NCBI RefSeq assembly: GCF_902141855.1
Contig: NZ_CABFVH010000016.1
Span: 46,463 to 110,462, forward strand
Reading direction: 5' to 3'
Source of the DNA: Methylobacterium dankookense
Lineage (GTDB): Bacteria; Pseudomonadota; Alphaproteobacteria; Rhizobiales; Beijerinckiaceae
DNA: 64,000 nt
Below, one piece after another: positions 31,889-40,118 of this stretch. How positions within the stretch are numbered: the stretch's first letter is position 1; every line of letters begins with the position of its first letter. The notes under the pieces were generated by a model. The model did not search any database and was not told the DNA's origin. It was given only the letters and a program-made list of their open reading frames with translations. A program made the translations under genes and the position numbers.

Positions 31889-33297
31889 GCCCCGCCCAGA
31901 CGATCACCCGCGCCCTGATGCGCCTCACCCCCGCGATCCTGCCCTTCGCGGATGCGGCGACGCCGGAACTCCCCATGGGCCGGCTCCTGCGGCTCGCCCT
32001 GTTCCAGGTCACGGTCGGCATGGCGGCGGTGCTGCTCATCGGCACGCTGAACCGCGTGATGATCGTGGAGCTCGGCGTGCAGGCCTCGGTGGTCGCGGTG
32101 ATGCTGGCCCTGCCCCTGATCTTCGCGCCGCTGCGGGCGCTGGTTGGCTTCCGCTCGGACCGGCACCGCTCGGTGCTCGGCTGGCGGCGGGTTCCCTATC
32201 TCTGGTTCGGCACGCTGCTGCAGTTCGGCGGCCTCGCCATCATGCCCTTCGCCCTGCTGATCCTGTCGGGCGACACCACCGGCCCGCTCTGGGTCGGGCA
32301 TGCGGCCGCCGCGCTCGCCTTCCTGCTGGTCGGGGCCGGGCTCCACACCGTGCAGACGGTGGGCCTCGCCCTCGCCACCGACCTCGCCCCGGCCGAGGCC
32401 CGGCCGCGGGTGGTGGCGCTGCTCTGCGCCATGCTGCTCGCCGGCATGATGGGCAGCGCCGTCGCCTTCGGGCTGCTGCTGACGCATTTCTCGGCCGTGC
32501 GGCTGATCCAGGTGATCCAGGGCGCGGCCCTCCTCACCATGGTCCTGAACGGCGTCGCGCTCTGGAAGCAGGAGCCGCGCGATCCCGGCCGTACCCGCAC
32601 GGCGGTGCGGGGCCCGGGCTTCTCCGAATCCTGGCGCGGCTATGCCGGGCGCGGCCGGGCGCGGCGGCGGCTCTGGGCGATCGGGCTCGGCACGGCCGGC
32701 TTCTCCATGCAGGACGTCCTGCTCGAACCCTATGGCGGGCAGATCCTCAACCTCTCGGTGGCCGCCACCACCGCGCTCACCGCCATGCTGGCGGCGGGCG
32801 GCGGACTCGGCCTCTGGCTCGCGGCGCGCTGGCTCGCCCGCGGCGGCGACCCGTTCCGGGTGGCGGCGGCGGGCTGCGGCACCGGCATCCTCGCCTTCTC
32901 GGCGGTGATCTTCGCGAGCCCGCCCGATTCCGCCCGCCTCTTCGCGGCCGGCGTCACGCTGATCGGCCTCGGCGGCGGGGTGTTCGCCCCCGGCACGCTC
33001 ACCGCCTCGATGGCGGCGGCGGGCCCGGAGGATACCGGCCTCGCGCTCGGCGCCTGGGGCGCGGCGCAGGCGAGCGCGGCGGGCGCGGCCATCGCCGCGG
33101 GCGGCCTGCTGCGCGACGGCGGCGCCGCCATCGCCCAGTCGGGCCTGCTCGGCGAGGGCATGAACGAGCCCGCCATCGGCTACCTCATCGTCTACCACGT
33201 GGAGATCGCGCTGCTCTTCGCGGCCCTCGTGGCGATCGGTCCCCTCGTCCGCGCGGAGGGCGTCGCCGACGCCCGCCTCGCCCAACGACCCGCCTGA
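31885..33297 (+). CDS. lhaA: Light-harvesting 1 assembly protein LhaA
   Basis: A 470-residue, 12-helix BCD-family transporter-like protein needed for efficient LH1 assembly in Rhodobacter, probably by handing bacteriochlorophyll to the forming antenna. Marks: ALFQVTVGMAAVLLIGTLNRVMIVE and RALVGFRSDRHRSVLGWRRVPY. Starts with GTG over the bchM stop, ends 10 bases before puhA. Paralogue of the gene at 17482. Confidence 0.95.
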   Translation: MSPAQTITRALMRLTPAILPFADAATPELPMGRLLRLALFQVTVGMAAVLLIGTLNRVMIVELGVQASVVAVMLALPLIFAPLRALVGFRSDRHRSVLGWRRVPYLWFGTLLQFGGLAIMPFALLILSGDTTGPLWVGHAAAALAFLLVGAGLHTVQTVGLALATDLAPAEARPRVVALLCAMLLAGMMGSAVAFGLLLTHFSAVRLIQVIQGAALLTMVLNGVALWKQEPRDPGRTRTAVRGPGFSESWRGYAGRGRARRRLWAIGLGTAGFSMQDVLLEPYGGQILNLSVAATTALTAMLAAGGGLGLWLAARWLARGGDPFRVAAAGCGTGILAFSAVIFASPPDSARLFAAGVTLIGLGGGVFAPGTLTASMAAAGPEDTGLALGAWGAAQASAAGAAIAAGGLLRDGGAAIAQSGLLGEGMNEPAIGYLIVYHVEIALLFAALVAIGPLVRAEGVADARLAQRPA

Positions 33298-33307
33298 GGA
33301 GGAACCC

Positions 33308-34090
33308 ATGCCCCATGGCCTGCCGACCGGAGCGCTGACCGGCTACCTCGATGTGGCGCAGCTCACCCTCTACGCCTTCTGGCTCTTCTTCGCGGGCCTG
33401 GTCTTCTACCTGCGCCGCGAGGACCGCCGCGAGGGCTACCCGCTGGAGAACGAGGCGGTGGGGCGGCTCAAGAGCCCCGATCCCATCCTGATCCCGACGC
33501 CGAAGCATTTCCGGCTGTCGAGCGGCCACACCATGTACGCGCCGCAGACCAACGTCGCGCAGGACACGGCCATCCCGAGCCGCAAGGTCGAGCCCTGGCC
33601 GGGCGCCCCCTACGAGCGCACCGAGACCTCCCTCCAGGCCGGGGTCGGCCCCGGCTCCTGGGTGCCGCGCCACGACGAGCACGACCGCACCTGGGACGGG
33701 GAGAAGCGCATCGTGCCGCTGCGGGTGGCCGAGCATTTCGTGGTGCACGAGGACGGGCCGAACCCGATCGGCCGGCCGGTGCTGGGCGCCGACCGGGAGG
33801 CGGCGGGCACCGTCGTCGACCTCTGGGTCGACCGGGGCGAGAGCCTCGTGCGCTATTACGAGGTGGAATTGCCCGACGGCTCCCGCCGCCTGATGCCGGC
33901 CGCCTTCTGCCGCACGCCGCGGGGCGACGGCCCGGTCACCTCCGAGGCGCTGCTGGGCGCCCAGTTCGCCGAGATCCCGACGTCGCGCGACCCCGACTCG
34001 GTGACCCTGCTGGAGGAGGAGCGCATCGTCGCCTGTTTCGGCGCCGGCACGCTCTACGCCTCGCCCGCCCGCGCGGAGCCGCTGCTGTGA
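33308..34090 (+). CDS. puhA: Reaction centre H subunit PuhA
   Basis: Caps the cytoplasmic face of the reaction centre and guides protons to QB. The 260-residue protein has one TM helix near the N-terminus (LTLYAFWLFFAGLVFYLRRED), followed by the conserved EGYPLE and a PRC-barrel-like cytoplasmic domain (FVVHEDGPNPIGRPVLGADRE...VTLLEEERIVACFGAGTLYA). GAGGAACCC precedes the ATG. Stop overlaps puhB. Confidence 0.97.
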   Translation: MPHGLPTGALTGYLDVAQLTLYAFWLFFAGLVFYLRREDRREGYPLENEAVGRLKSPDPILIPTPKHFRLSSGHTMYAPQTNVAQDTAIPSRKVEPWPGAPYERTETSLQAGVGPGSWVPRHDEHDRTWDGEKRIVPLRVAEHFVVHEDGPNPIGRPVLGADREAAGTVVDLWVDRGESLVRYYEVELPDGSRRLMPAAFCRTPRGDGPVTSEALLGAQFAEIPTSRDPDSVTLLEEERIVACFGAGTLYASPARAEPLL

Positions 34091-34737
34091 GCGCCCATTC
34101 CGACTTCCTGCCCGAGGGCACGCCGCGCGGCCTGCCCGGGCCCCTGCCTGCCGGCGAGCGCATCCTCTGGCAGGGCGCGCCGAGCGCGCGCGGCATCTGG
34201 CTGCGGGTGTTCCACGCGCCCCTCATCGCCCTGTGGTTCTCCGCCTGCGGGCTCGTCCTCGCCGCGATCTCGGAGAGCCCGGTCCGCACCCTGCTGCCGG
34301 TCGCGGCCGCGCTCGCCGCCGCCCTCGCCCTGCTCCGGCTCCTCGCCGTCGCCTGCCACCGCACCACGCTCTACACGGTGACCGACCGGCGCCTCGTGCT
34401 GCAGATCGGCATGGCGCTGCCCGTGACCTACAACCTGCCCTTCGCCGAGGTGGAGGGTGCGGGCCTGCACCTGTTCCGCGACGGCAGCGGCGACCTCGCC
34501 GTGCAACTGAAGCCGGGTCAGCGCATCGCCTATCTCCAGCTCTGGCCGCACGGCCGGCCCTGGCGGGTCTCGCGGCCGGAGCCGATGCTGCGCAGCCTGC
34601 CCGACGCCGCGGATGCCGCCGCGATCCTCGCCCGGGCGCTCACCCACCACCGCGACGGCGCCGGGGCGGCCCTGCCGGTGATCGTGGCGCGGCCTCAGGT
34701 CCAGGCGGCGCCCGGCCGCCTCGTGGCGGCGGAGTGA
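34087..34737 (+). CDS. puhB: Photosynthetic complex assembly protein PuhB
   Basis: A 216-residue inner-membrane protein with PH-like (bPH2) character and two TM segments around residues 45-85. In Rhodobacter PuhB aids reaction-centre assembly. GLPGPLPAGERILWQGAPS at the start and YTVTDRRLVLQIGMALPVTYNLPF are the recognisable parts. GTG start in GTGA overlap with puhA. Confidence 0.93.
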   Translation: MSAHSDFLPEGTPRGLPGPLPAGERILWQGAPSARGIWLRVFHAPLIALWFSACGLVLAAISESPVRTLLPVAAALAAALALLRLLAVACHRTTLYTVTDRRLVLQIGMALPVTYNLPFAEVEGAGLHLFRDGSGDLAVQLKPGQRIAYLQLWPHGRPWRVSRPEPMLRSLPDAADAAAILARALTHHRDGAGAALPVIVARPQVQAAPGRLVAAE

Positions 34738-34742
34738 GCGCC

Positions 34743-35171
34743 ATGGCCGCCCGGACCATCTCCCCCCTGATCGGGGCCGGCGCCCTCCTCGGCTTCACCC
34801 TGCTCGCGGTGGCCGCCGGGCGGGGCGCGCCGGCGACCCCCGAGCCGGAGGCCACCCCGGTCGCCGCGCTCGCCTTCCGCGCCGAGGACGAGGCCGATGG
34901 CGGGATCGCCCTGCGCGAGGCCGGCTCGGCGCGGCTCGTCGAGCGGATCCGCCCCGGCGCCGACGGCTTCGTGCGCGGGACCCTGCGCGGCCTCGCCCAG
35001 GCCCGCCAGCGCGAGGGGCTCGGCCCCGAGGAGCCCTTCCGCCTGCTGCGCTACGCCGACGGCAGCCTCGCCCTGCGCGACGACGCCACCGGCCGCCGCG
35101 TGGCCCTCGACGCCTTCGGCCGCACCAACGTCGCCGCCTTCGCGCGGCTCCTCGATACGGAGACACGCTGA
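34743..35171 (+). CDS. puhC: Photosynthetic complex assembly protein PuhC
   Basis: About 142 residues: one N-terminal TM anchor (residues about 8-28) and a periplasmic domain with [18 protein letters not shown] and [28 protein letters not shown], matching PuhC, which supports reaction-centre/LH1 assembly. ATG 34743 has GGAG at 8 bases; a GTG at 34734 overlapping the puhB stop is an alternative. Stop overlaps the next ATG (TGATGA). Confidence 0.92.
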   Translation: MAARTISPLIGAGALLGFTLLAVAAGRGAPATPEPEATPVAALAFRAEDEADGGIALREAGSARLVERIRPGADGFVRGTLRGLAQARQREGLGPEEPFRLLRYADGSLALRDDATGRRVALDAFGRTNVAAFARLLDTETR

Positions 35172-35479
35172 TGACCTTGCCGATGACTTGGCTGTCGCGA
35201 ACGCAGGTCGAGGTGCCCTGCACCGTCGAGATCGAGCAGACCCCCGAGAGCCTGCACGCCCATGTCACGCTCGATGCCGGCTTCGAGATCGAGCCCGGCG
35301 ACGCGGTGACCGTGCACGACGCGCCGGTCTCCGTCCCCTACGGCGAGCGCCTCGTCGTCCGCCGCAGCGCCACCGTCTCCCGCGCCTCCCGCCTGGAGCG
35401 CGCCTGGACCAAGCTGATCGCCCATCTCGAGCTGACCGAGCTCTACGAGGTGAGCTTTTCCGAGAGGAGGAGCCTGTGA
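35171..35479 (+). CDS. Conserved PGC hypothetical protein between puhC and acsF
   Basis: A 102-residue soluble protein, predicted beta-rich in the middle ([40 protein letters not shown]) with a helical end [23 protein letters not shown]. Small genes of this kind occupy the same slot in other proteobacterial PGCs. It has no catalytic motif I know. The tight TGATGA overlap with puhC and overlap with acsF imply obligatory co-translation, so a role in AcsF function or complex assembly is plausible but unproven. Confidence 0.8.
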   Translation: MTLPMTWLSRTQVEVPCTVEIEQTPESLHAHVTLDAGFEIEPGDAVTVHDAPVSVPYGERLVVRRSATVSRASRLERAWTKLIAHLELTELYEVSFSERRSL

Positions 35480-36561
35480 CCGCGCATCCGCACCCCGTCC
35501 CGACCCCCGCGCCGAAGACCCCGGTCAACGATTCGACCCGCGCCGCGCAGGAGACCACCTTCCTGTCGCCGCGCTTCTACACCACCGATTTCGCGGAGCT
35601 CGACCGCACCGACGTCGAGCCCGTCCGCGCCCAGTGGGACGCCTTGATCGCCGAATTGCGCTCCGATCCCAACAAGCGCCACTTCATCCGCAACGGAGAG
35701 TTCGACTGCGACCTCTCGCGGATGGAGCCGGAGCTCAGGAAGGAGTTCCTCGACTTCCTCGTCTCCTCGATCACCGCCGAGTTCTCGGGCTGCGTGCTCT
35801 ACGCCGAGATGAAGAAGCGCGCCAAGAACAAGGACATCCGCGAGCTGTTCGGCTTCATGAGCCGCGACGAGGCCCGGCATGCCGGCTTCATCAACGACAC
35901 GCTGAAGGATTTCGGCATCGGCGTCGATCTCGGCTTCCTGACGAAGACCAAGAAGTACACCTTCTTCCGGCCGAAGTTCATCTTCTACGCGACCTATCTC
36001 TCCGAGAAGATCGGCTATGCCCGCTACATCACCATCTTCCGCGAGCTGGAGCGCCACCCGGAGCGGCGCATCCATCCGATCTTCAAGTGGTTCGAGCTCT
36101 GGTGCAACGACGAGTTCCGCCACGGCGAGGCCTTCGCCCTGCTGATGCGCGCCAACCCGAAGCTGACGAGCGGGATCAACCGCTACTGGATCCGCTTCTT
36201 CCTGCTCGCGGTCTTCGCCACGATGTACGTGCGCGACCATCACCGCCCGGCCTTCCACAAGGCGCTCGGGGTCGACCCGACCGACTACGACTTCAAGGTC
36301 TTCCGCATCACCAGCGAGATCTCGAAGCAGACCTTCCCCGTCACCCTCGACCTCGACAGCCCGAAGTTCCGCGCCGGGCTCGACCGGCTGCTCGACTGCT
36401 CGCGGGGCATCGCGGCGGCGAAGGCGCGGGGCGGGCTCCTCGGCGCGCTCGGCCAGGGCCTCCACGCCGCCCGCGCCGCGCTCGCCTTCGCCCGGCTCTA
36501 CGCCCTGCCGGTGCACGAGCACGCCATGCCCGCCGACATCCGCCTGCGGCCGGTCTGGTGA
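35476..36561 (+). CDS. acsF: Aerobic Mg-protoporphyrin IX monomethyl ester cyclase AcsF
   Basis: Oxygen-dependent di-iron enzyme that forms the isocyclic ring E of protochlorophyllide. The 361-residue protein carries the two di-iron motifs [10 protein letters not shown] and [10 protein letters not shown] plus the upstream ligand Glu in [16 protein letters not shown]. The start is GTG after GAGGAGG. No bchE (the oxygen-independent cyclase) is present in the window, in line with an aerobic lifestyle. Confidence 0.96.
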   Translation: MTAHPHPVPTPAPKTPVNDSTRAAQETTFLSPRFYTTDFAELDRTDVEPVRAQWDALIAELRSDPNKRHFIRNGEFDCDLSRMEPELRKEFLDFLVSSITAEFSGCVLYAEMKKRAKNKDIRELFGFMSRDEARHAGFINDTLKDFGIGVDLGFLTKTKKYTFFRPKFIFYATYLSEKIGYARYITIFRELERHPERRIHPIFKWFELWCNDEFRHGEAFALLMRANPKLTSGINRYWIRFFLLAVFATMYVRDHHRPAFHKALGVDPTDYDFKVFRITSEISKQTFPVTLDLDSPKFRAGLDRLLDCSRGIAAAKARGGLLGALGQGLHAARAALAFARLYALPVHEHAMPADIRLRPVW

Positions 36562-36565
36562 GCGG

Positions 36566-37357
36566 ATGAGCGCGCTCGGGGCCCCCGCGCTCGCCGCGAT
36601 CCTGCTCTGGTGGTCCTCCACCGGGCTGATCCTGGCGCTCGACCACCTGCCGCGGCGCACGCACCGCTGGAGCCTGGCGGGGGCCAGCCTGTGCCTCGGC
36701 CTCGCCCTCTGGGCGATCGCGGCGAGCGCGGGCGACCCGTCGGAGGCCGGCGCCTACACCGCCTTCGCGGCGGCGCTCGCGATCTGGGGCTGGCAGGAGA
36801 TGGCCTATTACATGGGCTTCGTCTCCGGCCCGCGGCCCGTGGCCTGCGCGCCCGCCTTGCGCGGCCTCGACCGGTTCCTGGCCGCGCTCGCCACCAGCCT
36901 CTGGCACGAATTCGCCATCGTGGTCGGGGGGCTCGCGATCCTCTGCCTGGTCTGGGGCGCGCCGAACCGGGTGGCGCTGTGGACCTACGCGGTGCTCGTG
37001 GCGATGAACGCCTCGGCCCGGCTCAACCTCTATCTCGGGGTGCGCAACCTCCAGCTCGAATTCCTGCCGGAGCACCTGCGCTACCTCGCCTGCTACCTGC
37101 GCCAGCGGCCGATGAACGGGCTGTTCCCGCTCTCGGTGAGCCTCGGCACGGCGGCGGCGGTGCTGCTGGGGCAGGGGGCGCTCGCCGCCGAGCTGCCCCA
37201 TGCCCGCATCGGCCTCGCCCTGGTGGCGACGCTGACCGCGCTCGCCGTGCTGGAGCACTGGCTCCTCATGCTGCCGCTGCCCGCCGCCGCCCTCTGGCGC
37301 TGGAGCCTGCCGAAGGCCGCCGCGGGCAAGGCCGGCTCAGCCGGGGAGGGGGCGTGA
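36566..37357 (+). CDS. puhE: Photosynthetic complex assembly protein PuhE
   Basis: A 263-residue polytopic membrane protein with six to seven TM helices. [34 protein letters not shown] and [21 protein letters not shown] are typical of PuhE (photosynthetic complex assembly protein 2), shown in Rhodobacter to modulate bacteriochlorophyll and complex formation. Starts 4 bases after acsF. Confidence 0.93.
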   Translation: MSALGAPALAAILLWWSSTGLILALDHLPRRTHRWSLAGASLCLGLALWAIAASAGDPSEAGAYTAFAAALAIWGWQEMAYYMGFVSGPRPVACAPALRGLDRFLAALATSLWHEFAIVVGGLAILCLVWGAPNRVALWTYAVLVAMNASARLNLYLGVRNLQLEFLPEHLRYLACYLRQRPMNGLFPLSVSLGTAAAVLLGQGALAAELPHARIGLALVATLTALAVLEHWLLMLPLPAAALWRWSLPKAAAGKAGSAGEGA

Positions 37358-37374
37358 TGCGGGGCGCCACGTTT

Positions 37375-37539
37375 TCCCTCCCCCCTCTGCGGGGGAGGGT
37401 GCCGAGCGGATGCGAGGCGGGAGAGGAGAGCGACGGTGCAGGACAGTGCTCGGCATCGACGCTGGGCCCTCACCGGCAAGCCGGGCTCCCCTCTCCCGCC
37501 CCCATCGGGGGCCACCCTCCCCCGCAGAGGGGGGAGGGA
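37375..37539. repeat. Inverted-repeat element between puhE and hemA
   Basis: Perfect 27-base inverted arms at 37375-37401 and 37513-37539 (start TCCCTCCCCCCTCTGCGGGG), total 165 bases. It lies inside the puhE-hemA gap, so if the two genes share a transcript the whole element can fold into one long stem that could stabilise, process or attenuate it. Confidence 0.8.
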
Positions 37540-37580
37540 GGGCGACGTCGATGAAACAACCAACAGGGGAGGAACGGCCC

Positions 37581-38798
37581 ATGGACTACGATGCCTTCTT
37601 CGGGTCCGAGATCGGGTCCCTGCGCCGCGAGGGCCGCTACCGCATCTTCACCGAGCTGGAGCGGCGGGCCGGGGCCTTCCCGCGGGCCACGCATCACCGC
37701 GCCGACGGCACGCACCCCGTCACGGTCTGGTGCTCCAACGACTATCTCGGCATGGGCCAGCACGAGGCCGTGCTCGCGGCCATGCACGCGGCGCTCGACC
37801 GCTGCGGCGCGGGGGCAGGGGGCACCCGCAACATCTCCGGCACCAACCACGAGCACGTGCTCCTCGAGCATGAGCTCGCCGACCTACACGGCAAGGAGGC
37901 GGCCCTGCTCTTCACCTCGGGCTACGTCTCGAACTGGGCGGCGCTCGGGACGCTCGCCTCCCGCCTGCCGCACTGCGCCGTGTTCTCGGATTCGGAGAAC
38001 CACGCCTCGATGATCGAGGGCATCCGCGCGAGCCGGGCCGAGCGCCACATCTTCCGCCACAACGATCCCGGCGACCTCGACGCCAAGCTCCGGCTCGTCG
38101 ATCCGGCCCGGCCCAAGCTCGTGGCCTTCGAGTCGGTCTATTCCATGGACGGCGACATCGCGCCGATCGCGGAGATCTGCGACGTGGCGGAGGCTCACGG
38201 CGCGCTCACCTATCTCGACGAGGTCCACGCGGTCGGCCTCTACGGCGCGCGCGGCGGCGGCATCTCCGAGCGCGACGGCGTCGCCCACCGCCTCGACGTG
38301 ATCGAGGGCACCCTCGGCAAGGCCTTCGGCGTGCATGGGGGCTACATCACCGGCTCCGCGCGGCTCTGCGACTTCGTGCGCAGCTTCGCCTCGGGCTTCA
38401 TCTTCACCACCTCGCTGCCCCCCGCGGTGGCGGCCGGCGCAGCGGCCAGCATCCGCCACCTCAAGGCGAGCGGGGCGGAGCGGGCGCGCCACCAGGACCG
38501 CGTCGCCCGCACCCGCGCGGCGCTGACGGCGGCGGGCATCCCGGTGCTCCCGAACGACAGCCACATCGTGCCGGTGATGGTCGGCGACCCCGTGCTCTGC
38601 AAGGCGATCTCCGACACCCTGCTCGACGAGTTCGCGATCTACGTGCAGCCGATCAACTATCCCACCGTGGCGCGCGGCACCGAGCGCCTGCGCATCACCC
38701 CCTCGCCGCTGCACACCGATGCCGACATCGCGCATCTGGTGGGCGCGCTCTCCGCGATCTGGGCGCGGATGGGCGTGGAGCGGAAGGCGGCGGAGTAG
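37581..38798 (+). CDS. hemA: 5-aminolevulinate synthase HemA
   Basis: Condenses glycine and succinyl-CoA, the first committed step of tetrapyrrole synthesis in alphaproteobacteria. The 405-residue PLP enzyme has the pyridoxal lysine at 247 ([12 protein letters not shown]), and the N-terminal [23 protein letters not shown] typical of HemA. ATG follows GGGGAGGAA. Location at the end of the bchF-puhE run ties precursor supply to bacteriochlorophyll production. A second copy elsewhere in the genome would be usual but cannot be seen. Confidence 0.97.
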   Translation: MDYDAFFGSEIGSLRREGRYRIFTELERRAGAFPRATHHRADGTHPVTVWCSNDYLGMGQHEAVLAAMHAALDRCGAGAGGTRNISGTNHEHVLLEHELADLHGKEAALLFTSGYVSNWAALGTLASRLPHCAVFSDSENHASMIEGIRASRAERHIFRHNDPGDLDAKLRLVDPARPKLVAFESVYSMDGDIAPIAEICDVAEAHGALTYLDEVHAVGLYGARGGGISERDGVAHRLDVIEGTLGKAFGVHGGYITGSARLCDFVRSFASGFIFTTSLPPAVAAGAAASIRHLKASGAERARHQDRVARTRAALTAAGIPVLPNDSHIVPVMVGDPVLCKAISDTLLDEFAIYVQPINYPTVARGTERLRITPSPLHTDADIAHLVGALSAIWARMGVERKAAE

Positions 38799-38815
38799 GG
38801 CGCAGCGGGTGCTCT

Positions 38816-38985
38816 CCTCCCCCTTGCGGGGGGGAGCCGGAGGTGGGGGTCGTGCAGGATGGAGCGGTGCGGTGCCTCCTGCACCACCCCCACCCCTGAC
38901 CCCTCCCCGCAAGGGGGAGGGGAAGCCCGATCTGGATGGGAAGGGCGCAGATCTCGGGCTCGGCCGAGATCCGTGGAGAGAGGAG
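38816..38985. repeat. Composite palindromic repeat between hemA and bchI (C plus decayed B)
   Basis: 38816-38922 is family C: outer arms CCTCCCCCTTGCGGGG / CCCCGCAAGGGGGAGG and inner arms GGTGGGGGTCGTGCAGGA / TCCTGCACCACCCCCACC. It runs into a degenerate family B copy (CCCGATCTGG... and CAGATCTCGGGCTCGGCCGAG). The copy ends only a few bases before the bchI ribosome binding site. Confidence 0.75.
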
Positions 38986-38993
38986 CGAGTCCC

Positions 38994-40118
38994 ATGGACA
39001 GCGTGAGCGCACGGCGCCGGGAGCGCGAGCCGGAGACCGCGTCCGAACCCGTGGCCGCGCGGGAGCCCGCCCCCCGGAAGCCCGCCCCGATGGCCCGCAC
39101 CCGGCCGGCCGTCTTCCCCTTCAGCGCCATCGTCGGCCAGGACGAGATGCGCCGGGCCCTGCTCGTCGCCGCGGTCGATCCGTCGATCGGCGGCGTGCTG
39201 GTGCTCGGCGACCGCGGCACGGGGAAATCCACCGCCATCCGGGCGCTCGCCGCCCTGCTGCCGCCGATGCGGGCTGTGGCCGGCTGCCCCTATGCCTGCG
39301 ATCCGGACGGCCCGGCCGAATCCTGCCCCCACTGCGCGAAGGGCGCTTCGCGCCGGGCCGAGACGCGGCCGGTGCCGGTGGTGGACCTGCCGCTCGGCGC
39401 CACCGAGGACCGCGTCGTCGGCGCCCTCGACCTGGAGCGGGCGCTGACCCGCGGCAAGAAGGCGTTCGAGCCGGGGCTGCTGGCCCGCGCCAACCGCGGC
39501 TTCCTCTACATCGACGAGGTCAACCTGCTGGACGACCACCTCGTGGACTTGCTCCTCGACGTGGCGGCCTCAGGCATCAACACGGTGGAGCGCGAGGGCC
39601 TGTCGCTGCGCCACCCGGCCCGCTTCGTCCTCGTCGGCTCCGGCAACCCGGAGGAGGGGGAATTGCGCCCGCAGCTCCTCGACCGGTTCGGCCTCGCCTG
39701 CGCGGTGGAGACCCCCACCGACATCGCGACCCGCATCGCCGTGGTGCGCGCCCGCGACGCCTTCGAGCGCGACCCCGCCGGGTTCTGCGCCCGGCACGCC
39801 GAGGCGGAAGCCGAGGTGCGGGAGAAGATCCTGGCGGGGCGGGCCCGGCTCGGCGCGGTCGCGGTGCCGGACGCCGCCCTGGAGCGCGCCGCCCGGCTCT
39901 GCCTCGCGCTCGGCACCGACGGCTTGCGCGGCGAGCTGACCCTGATGCGCGCCGCCCGCGCGCTCGCCGCCCTCGACGGCGCGACGACGGTCACGGACGA
40001 CCACCTCACCCGCATCGCCCCCGCCGCCTTGCGCCACCGCCTGCGCCGCAACCCCCTCGACGAGACCGGCTCGGGCGCCCGCGTGGCCCGGGCCGTGGCC
40101 GAGGTCTTCGGGGGATGA
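38994..40118 (+). CDS. bchI: Magnesium chelatase ATPase subunit BchI
   Basis: AAA+ motor subunit (374 residues) that works in a ring with BchD to drive Mg2+ insertion by BchH. Walker A GDRGTGKST (Lys at about 78) and Walker B FLYIDEVNLL are intact, as are the CPYACDPD insertion and the GNPEEGELRPQLLDRFG sensor/arginine-finger region. The first 38 or so residues (Arg/Glu/Pro rich) exceed the usual start FPFSAIVGQ. GAGAGGAGCGAG precedes the ATG. Its stop overlaps the bchD start (ATGA). Confidence 0.96.
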   Translation: MDSVSARRREREPETASEPVAAREPAPRKPAPMARTRPAVFPFSAIVGQDEMRRALLVAAVDPSIGGVLVLGDRGTGKSTAIRALAALLPPMRAVAGCPYACDPDGPAESCPHCAKGASRRAETRPVPVVDLPLGATEDRVVGALDLERALTRGKKAFEPGLLARANRGFLYIDEVNLLDDHLVDLLLDVAASGINTVEREGLSLRHPARFVLVGSGNPEEGELRPQLLDRFGLACAVETPTDIATRIAVVRARDAFERDPAGFCARHAEAEAEVREKILAGRARLGAVAVPDAALERAARLCLALGTDGLRGELTLMRAARALAALDGATTVTDDHLTRIAPAALRHRLRRNPLDETGSGARVARAVAEVFGG

